This document shows, one piece after another, positions 42,100-51,000 of a DNA stretch of 64,000 nt. The notes under the pieces were generated by a model that saw only the letters and a program-made list of their open reading frames with translations, was not told where the DNA came from and made no database searches. How positions within the stretch are numbered: the stretch's first letter is position 1; each line of letters starts with the position of its first letter. A program made the translations under genes and the position numbers. The stretch is from contig JAILOS010000116.1 of NCBI GenBank assembly GCA_024690695.1, positions 32,458-96,457 on the forward strand. Reading direction: 5' to 3'. Origin of the DNA: Oscillospiraceae bacterium (GTDB taxonomy: Bacteria; Bacillota_A; Clostridia; Oscillospirales; Oscillospiraceae).

Positions 42100-45000
42100 T
42101 TAATTCTCCGGTCTGACCCATGTGTCATAGATGTAGGTGGACGGTGATTCTCCGTCTTTCACACGGCATTGATCTGTGGTTGTGACGAAAACCTTGTAGG
42201 TTTCTCCGTCGCCAAGCTGGTAGATAACGTATCCGTAGGTGTACAGCTTCGGATCAAGGGTGTATCTGCGGGTAAAGGTGCCGCTGGTCCATCCTTTTTC
42301 AGCCCAATCGGACAACTGGGCCTCCGTGAAGTGATGCGCAGTTAACTCATCATCATCATTCACATAGCCGAAGCCGACGGTAAGAACAGTAAAGTCTTTG
42401 ACGTCCGGCGGGGCGACTATGGAGACCGTCATGCCGACACGGCAGCTTTCGCCAGAGCCCTCTATCCAAGAGTCCGCAAGCGTCACCTTCGGGTGGTCGA
42501 TGGTTTCTTCCTGGCCAGTACCGGTAAAGTAAGCAATGGCCATAATCTCCCCGGTGGGGTTATTCTCGGTGGGATTCTCTCCGACAAAGTACGAGGTCTT
42601 TCTCTCGGGCACCTGAGCGATGCCTGCAAAGCCATCCGGGTACTCGCTCGCCGGGCCGATCTTCCAATAGCTGAACGGAACGCCATCTACCGTCGCCGAG
42701 GAGTTGACGTAGAACGACCGTCCCGCGTAGGCCGTAAACTCATAGTGCTGATCGGTCAGTTTTCCGCCGTTCGTAATGGAGTAAATCTTCACCTGAACGC
42801 TCTGTCGCAGGAAGAACGCTTTGACGGTGGTGGTGCTATCCAGATCCCCGCTTTCAACCATCGTCTTAAGAGTCGAAGCAAGCCCATCCGTATCATAGGA
42901 GCCGCTATTATTGATTGTCCAGTAGTTCAGGTTATAGTAACGGATGCTCGGCTCCGAGACCTCCACCTTTCCGTCGTTGTACTTGATCGTAACGCCGGTG
43001 TTGGTGTAATCCTTGATTGTTGTAGTAGTGCCGTTCTCTTCAACCTGCGTCGTGTAATCAAGCTTGATGGAATAGATGGTGTCGAACTGCGCGATGTACG
43101 TGACGTCAGCCGCTGCAGGAGCAATCTCTGCACCGTCCGCAGTCTTCCATCCGCTGTGGAGATAGCTGATGATGCCGGACCCGTCCTGCGTAGGCGTCGT
43201 CGTTCCGGTATACTCAGGCGTTACGCCGGGGTGGACGTACTCGTCGGTTTTCAGCGTCGTCTCGCCGTTCTTCCAGATCACCGTGTAGGTCTGGATGATC
43301 GTGAAGTCGCATGTGTTGGGATCGGGCATATAGTTGCCCGCCTTCGCGCCGGTCAACGTGGCTGTGGCGGTATGGTCACCGACAGCGCTCGCCGCGCCGC
43401 CGACAGTGACGCCGATCTCGTCGTTATTCACCATGCCGCTAACCGAAGCCGTCGGCGCCTGTTCAGTACTGTCATAGTAGATGGGATCCGTACTCCAGGT
43501 GATCGTGAGCGTCTTCTGCTCAACGGTCAGCGTACCCGCAACAAAGGAGATTTCGTAGTTGCTGCTCGTCAGGCCGCTGGGCGTGATCGTGTAGTCGTCC
43601 ACGTCACCGAACTGCTCGTAGCTGTAGGCGTATTCCAGCGTACCGCCGAGAACGCTCTCATCCTCTCCGGTCACAAAGCCGCTGTAAGTCACGCCATCAT
43701 TCGTCGGAGCGTCGCCGTAGGTGATGGTGTTCGGCTTTGCGGTCACGGTCAGAGACGCCTTCGTGATGTCCGCCGTCACGCTCGCAGGCTGCGTCAGACT
43801 GTAGTTGCCCGCATCCGCGCCGCTCAAGCTGTAGCCCATAAAGGTGACCGTCTTGCCCGTGCCGACATCCGCGTCAGCAAAGTTCGCGCTGCCGCTTGTG
43901 AAGCTGACGTCCTCCTCGCCCACTATGCCGTTCAGCGTCGCCGTGCCGGTAACCGTCGCATTGGCCGTGCCGTCGTAGGTCTTGTCGCTCGCGCCGAGGC
44001 CGGTGATGGTAAGGGCCTTCGCCGTGATGCTCGCCGTGACACTGGCGGGCTGGGCGCTGAGCGTGTAGTTGCCCGCGTCCGCGCCGCTCAGGCTGTAGCC
44101 AGAGAAGGTGACCGTCTTGCCCGTGCCGATATTCTTGTTGTCGAAGCTCGCGCTGCCGGCTGTGACACTGAGATCGTCTCCGTCAACCTTGCCGTCGATA
44201 GTCGCCGCACCGGTAACAGTTGCGTTCGTGTTGCCGTCATAGACTTTGTCTTCCGCGCCGAGACCCGTGATCGTGACAGATTTCGCCGTGATGTTCGCGG
44301 TCGTGCTGGCGGGCTGGGCGCTGAGCGTGTAGTTGCCCGCGTCCGCGCCGCTGAGGCTGTAGCCTGTGAAGGTGACCGTCTTGCCCGTGCCGACATTCTT
44401 GTTATCGAAGCTCGCGCTGCCGGCCGTAACCGTGACCGTGTCGCCGTCAAGCTTGCCGTCGACGGTCGCCGTACCGGTGACAGTAGCCGTTGTCGTGCCG
44501 TCGTAGGTCTTGTCGCTGGCTCCGAGGCCGGTGATTGTCACAGACTTCGGCGTGATGTTCGCGGTCACGCTGGCGGGCTGAGCGCTGAGCACATAGTTGC
44601 CCGCGTCCGCACCGCTCAGGTCGTAGCCTGTGAAGGTGACGGGTTTGTCGGTACCGACATTCTTATCGGCAAAGCTCGCCGTTGCGGAAGCAACATTGAG
44701 TTCGACTGATTCACCGTCGAGCACACCAACGAGTTCCGCCGTGCCGGAGACGATCACGACCGTCGTGCCGTCGTACTCTTTATCCGACGCGCTTAGCCCG
44801 GTAATGGTTATCGACTTCGGCGTAATGCTCGCGGTTGTGCTTGCAGGCTGGGAACTGAGCGTATAGTTGCCCGCATCCGCACCGCTCAAACCGTAACCCG
44901 CAAAGGTGACCGTCTTGTTTTCACCGACGGTCTTGTCGGCAAAGCTTGCCGTACCGGCCGTAACTGTGACCGTATCGCCGGCAACCTTGCCGTCGATGGT

Positions 45001-48000
45001 CGCCGTGCCGGCAGCCGTCGCAGCCGTCGTGCCGTCGTACTCTTTGTTCGACGCGCTGAGACCCGTAATGGTCACAGCCTTCGGCGTGATGCTCGCGGTT
45101 GTGCTCGCAGGCTGGGCGGCGAGCGTGTAATTACTCGCATCCGCACCGCTCAGACTGTAGCCTGTAAAGGTGACCGTCTTGCCCTCGCCGACATTCTTGT
45201 TGTCGAAGCGCGCACTGCCAGCCGCAACGGTGACCGTTTCGCCGTCCAGCACACCCTCCAGCGAAGCCGTGCCGGTGACCGTCGCGTTTGCCGTGCCGTC
45301 ATACGACTTGTTCTCCGCGCCCAAGCCGGTGATGGTCAAGGCCTTCGCCGTGATGCTTGCCGTCACACTGGCGGGCTGATCGCTGAGCGAGTAGTTGCCC
45401 GCGTCCGCGCCGCTCAGGCTGTACCCCGTGAAGCTGACAGTCTTGCCCGTGCCGACATTTTCGTTGTCAAAGCTCGCGGTGCCGGCCGTAACCGTGACAG
45501 CGTCGCCGTCAACCTTGCCGTTGACCACTGCCGTGCCGGTGACGGAAGCGTTTGCAGTGCCATCATAAGCTTTGTCTTCCGCACCGAGACCTGTGATCGT
45601 GACCGCCTTCGTCGTGATAATTGCGGTCGTGCTGACCTGCTGACCGGTAGCTGCGAGCTCATAGTTGCCGGCGCTCGCGCCGCCCAGCGTAAGGCCGCTG
45701 ATCGTCACGGTCTTGCCGGTGCCGACGTTCTTGTCATTGAAGGTACCGGTCGCGGTAACCGTCAGCGTATCGTCAGAGACGATGCCAGCGAAGCTCACAT
45801 GGGTGGTGTCCAGCGTAGCAGTCGTCGTGCCGTCGTAGGTCTTTTCGCTGGCCGTAATGCCGGAAACGGTAACTGCTCTTGCCGTAATATTCGCGGTCAG
45901 GCCGGTGGGCTGCGTCAGACTGTAGTTGTCCGCGTCCGCGCCGCTCAATCCGTAGCCCGAAACCGTGACAGACTTGCCAGTACCAACGTTCTGGTCGCTG
46001 AAGCTTGCCGTGGGCGTCCCATCCAGCGTAACGGTATCGCCTGTGATCACACCCTCAAGCGTCGCTGTGCCGGTGAGCGAAGCGGTCACAGTACCGTCAT
46101 AGATCTTGTTGCTCGCGCTGAGGCCGGTAATCGTCACAGACTTCGCAGTGATATTTGCGGTTGTCTCCGTCTGGCTGCCGCTGTCCGCAAGAACATAGTT
46201 GCCAGCGCTCGCACCGCCCAGCGTCAAGCCGCCGATGTTGACCTTCTTGCCGATGCCGACATTCTTGTTAATGAAGGTACCATTCGCAGAACTAATCGTC
46301 AGCGTATCGCCGGAGACGATGCCGGTGAAACTCGCGTGGGTGATGTCCAGCGTCGCAGTTGTCGTACCGTCATAAATCTTGTTGCTCGCCGTGATGCCGG
46401 AGACGGTGACTGCTTTCGGGGCGATGGTAAAGGTTCCCGTAGCCGTTCCGCCGTAATTACCCGTGCCTGTGACTGTCACGGTGGCGGTGTTGTTACCGGC
46501 GTTAATGTTGTTGGTCACCGTGAAATTGTAGTCCGTGCCATTGGTCAGCGTAGTGTCGTTCACTACGACCGAGATATTCGCCACATCCGGTGTAATAGCG
46601 CTGCCCGTGTATGTATAGGTTCCACTTACAGTAACCGTAGCGCCGGTAATGTCGGTTTTCCACTTGGCGTACAGCGTGAGCGTCTTGGTCACGGGATCTG
46701 TATTGTCTGCTGTGATCGGCGTATCGAAGTCGAAGAGCGTCGTGAACGTATCTTCAGTATACCAGCCGTCGAAGCGGTATCCTTCTGCTGTCGGTGCCGT
46801 AGGCTCCGTCGCCTTTTGGTCGGTCTCGACCGTCTGATCGGCCGGCGCCGTGCCGTGGCCCTGCATATCGAAGGTCACCGTGAAGGCTTCAGCCAGATAG
46901 TAGTACCCGGAACCGGATTCGACAGTTGTGCCGTTGTTGAAGTTGACATTGTGGGGATTCTTACTGAGATTCTTGCCGGTGATGTAGGTCTGGCGGCTCG
47001 TGTTGTCCGGCTCAAAGATCGCGTTGCCTCTTCCAACAGCCATTCCCTTGAAGTCGCCGCCGGAGATCAGCGTCGCATAACCCGCCGCCGTGTTGTTGTT
47101 CTTATAGGCGTTGGTGGTCGCTGTGGTTGTGGTATAGACGCCGCCGCTGATTTCGGTGATCTTCGCGTTCGCCTGGTTGTAGATCGCGTGGTAGCCCGCC
47201 GAGGTGCAGTGGGCGTAGATCTCCGTGCCCTCGCCGATCTCGCCGATGGTGGGGAGATATCCAGCGGCTGCTGAACCGTTCAGAATACCATAGCCATTCG
47301 CGTTGATAAAGACGTTCTTGATTGTACCGATCTGCGCGCCGGAATGGTAAGTATCATCGTTTGCAGCAGTTCCCGCTGTACCGTTTCCTGGAGTAGACGC
47401 CGCTGCGGTGTAAGGCGTCGTCGTAGTTCGGCTCTCTAGCACAGCTGTTACATTGTAAATCGTGCTGCCCTTGGAGCTGGAGCCTGTAATCGTTGTCAGC
47501 TCTCCATCTCCGCTGTTGATTTCATGAATCACGCCATGATTCTCAATGACCGTCGTTGTCGCACTGATAGTGTTGCCTTCGCCGATCAAGTCGATTTCCG
47601 GCATATCATAATCGTATGTCACGACCTTACTCTCGCCGTTCATGCCGAAATAAATCTTGTTTGAACCTCCTCCATTGGCAATCACGGTGATCCAATCGTC
47701 CAGGTTAATACTGTAAGAGCGAACTCTTGCCTCGCCGTTATAGATGGCCATAGCTTTTGCGGTCGTCGTTCCGGCGGTAATGGTGCTGTTCTTGATCGTG
47801 CCGATATGGCCGCCGTTTTTCAATGCGTAGGTATTGGCGGGCGTAGTGATCGTACAGTTGTCTATCGTTGTGATCTCAGCGGGGATACGAGTATAGTAGT
47901 AAGCCTGATCACCGTAATCTTTATTACTGTTTGTAGTGTTCTGCCAGGTTTTTGTTGTCGCGAATAATGAAGTACCGGAATAAAGATGCTCGACTTTTAT

Positions 48001-51000
48001 CGTATCATACGAACCGTACCAATAGTTGACCAGCGAATACTGTGACCCGGTTATCGTGCTGTCCTTCAGCATGGTGATCTTGCCGCGGTTTTCAAACGCG
48101 TATGCGCCGGAGGAGATGACGGAAACATTGTCGATCAGATCTATCGTCGCTTCTCCGTAGTTATACTCGTAATCATATCGCGTCACGATCCCGCTCGATA
48201 CAGTGAGATTCGGAGCAGAATAGTTGGTAACACGGGTCAGAGTGTAATTGGTCTGCCTTGAATCGCCGTTCAGGAAAAGCGGATAATCCGCCGTGGCATA
48301 TGCCGTAGCCGTAGAGGCAAGCCCCACTGTCACATTTGAAATGGTGCCGATATGCCCCTGGTTCTGCATTGCGAAGTAGCCTTTGCTACCGGTATTCTGC
48401 AAGATGATACCGTTTATCGTGCCGATATACCCGCCGGTTTCAAGGTTACGCACATAGGTTTCAACGCGTTCATATTCGGTCGTAGCATCTGTTTCGTTTG
48501 TATACTTTCGCTCATACTCATAGCTTTGAACAGCGCCGGATCCTGAATTCAGGATTCCAGAGTACCGCGCCTGGACCATCAGCCCTGTCGAGTTGATCGT
48601 TCCGATATATCCGCTATTCATAATGCCGTAGGTTGAGCCTGCCGATATCGTTCCGCTTGCCGTAATGCTGGTTATTTCGGAGGGCTGGCCGTATGTTGTG
48701 TTGTTATGTATTTGGATACCGGCGATTTTATCGCTGTATTTGTTGATCGTCTGCGTCGTAAACTGACCATCATTATAAACGGCAGAATTTCCCGTAGCCG
48801 AGATCGTCACATTGCCGGTGATGGATTTGATGATGCCGCCGGCGGTGTTTCGCAGTGCATAATTGGATGCAATATTTTCCCCATTATTTTCATGCTTTTT
48901 TGTTTGGATCACACCGCCGCTGATAGTCCCTATCACGCCGCCGCTATTATACAAAGCGCAGCCATGGTCTGCGCTGGTACTGGTGTTCTCAGCGATGATC
49001 GTGCAGTTCGTTATGGTGTTTATCGTTGGCCGGTAGTCTTCCTCTTCTTTGTAGGTCTCCGTGCGGGTATAAGGATAGGCTGTCGTATCAACTCTCTTCC
49101 ACACGTTGGTGTCGAACCACCAGTTGGCGCTGTTGAAAACAGTGTAGCACTGAGTATTACCATGCCGAGCTGTTGTCCCGTTGCCGAGCGTGTCCACCTG
49201 CGCAGAATCAGGGTGTGCCTTGAATGTAGAGTTGCTGAGCGTAGTGATTCTGCCGCCGTTGTAAATAGCGTACTGTCCTACCTCAATGTTTGAATTCTCA
49301 ACAACCTCGATCGTACCAACCTTACTGATGTTGTAGCCCGCGGAAATAGCATTAGATCCGCGCAAATTTCGGTTATTGATACCATAAGAACCGGTCATCG
49401 TCACATTGGAGATGGAACTGATCGTACCGCCGTAGTTGAACACACAGTAGCCGTAACCGCTGCTAAGCGTCAGGTCAGTCATCGTCATCGTGCCGCCGTT
49501 ATAATTCATGACGACCGCATTATTGGCATTATACATCTGGGTCATTTCCAGATTGACGTTGCTGATGCTTACGGTTCCTCCGTTGTTGCGGATAGTCGCA
49601 GCATGGTTTGTTGTTCCGTTTTCGCTGGCAATATCCGTCGTGATCTTTCCGCCGCCAACAGAGTCCTGTACCGTGAGCGTACCGCTGTTGATGACCGCAG
49701 CTTGTGTACGGTAGGTCGAGGCAGCCGCTGTCGCGCCTGTGTGATAATCTAAGGTGCCTCCGTTAAGCTCAAGGGTCATATTGCCTTGATTGTTGATACG
49801 TCCCCAAGCAGTGAAGCCATTAAGATTGAGCGTAACGTTCGCCGCCGGGTACGTAGTGAAGAGAGCGGTTCTGCTCTCTGTTTCAAACGTACCGCAGTTT
49901 GCAAGCATCGTAACTGTCGTTGTTCCGGACTGTGGAACGAAAGACATCGCTTCGGCAAGCGTCGTGTAATACTCGTCGGTGAAGCTGTTGTACGCAACAA
50001 AACCTGTGTAGAAGCCATAAATATACACTTCTTCGTTCGGCGTAGCTCCTGCAGGGACAACGCCCATATACGGATCACCGCTTGTTGCCGAGACGCCGGA
50101 CATGTTCCACACAATACCGTTGTGATGCTCCGCCGTAATACCCATCTGCTCGTCCGTAGGCGCGGCATGAGTTGTACCTACTTCGATCGGTGAGGACGCA
50201 GCCTTCAAAACATAATACGTCGCTCCGTTAATCGTACGCGTTGCGGTAAGTGTGTTGCCTGTGTAAGAACGATATGCCGCGTACTGTGTTTCGTTCAGTA
50301 CGAAGACAGGTTTATACGCATAGGCGTCTCCAAGTAACGTTACCACAGAATCTGCCACAACGCTCGTCACCGATACTTTCTTGTTCACTGTATCCGGTGT
50401 GACGGTTGCGGTTTCACATGTTGCACTGGTTAGCGTACCGAGCCAGCTGGCATCGTAAACCAAGGTTTCATTGTTTTCACAATAAAAGCCCTTTCCTACC
50501 GTGTTGCCTTTGTACTGATATTCAACAAGGTATCTGTACCAGTGTTCGCCAGCTTTATCATAATAAAAGGTGCTGGTTCCTGTGCTGACAGTCTGAGAAT
50601 ATGTACCATCGCCGTTCTGCAGCCACGCGTTGTTGCAAGTGATGGGGGGATAGCTGATATTCGTATCTGATTGTGTAGCTTGATATGTCGTTACCGGTGA
50701 CGTAGCCGCCGTACTGTTGAAGACAATTCTGCCGTTGTTTGAGTCAGCATGTCCTTCGCTGCTGTATATTTTTGCACCGGATTCCGTGGTATACAGCTTG
50801 CCATCAACCTGAAGGGTTCCGTTCACATTGATCGTCGCATCGCCCAGATTGTTCTTCGTGCGCATGGTGGTTGTGCCATTTGCCGTGGAGTAGCCTACGA
50901 CAACCATAGTTGCGGTCGACGTCGCGTAGTTCCCGCTATTCCACTCTGTCAGGTCGTAGACATATACATTTTTCCCAGACGGGATAACAAAGGTTCCTCC

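Noticed and set aside
42493..44709. 738-codon plus-strand frame opposite the giant protein, and another at 45799-47274
   Set aside because: Both lie opposite the YDG and InlB-type coding repeats and show only mirrored repetition, so they are shadows.
43760..46410. Regular 264-bp periodicity considered as CRISPR or satellite DNA
   Set aside because: The repeats stay in frame and encode YDG protein domains; unit length is far above CRISPR repeats and there are no unique spacers or cas genes.
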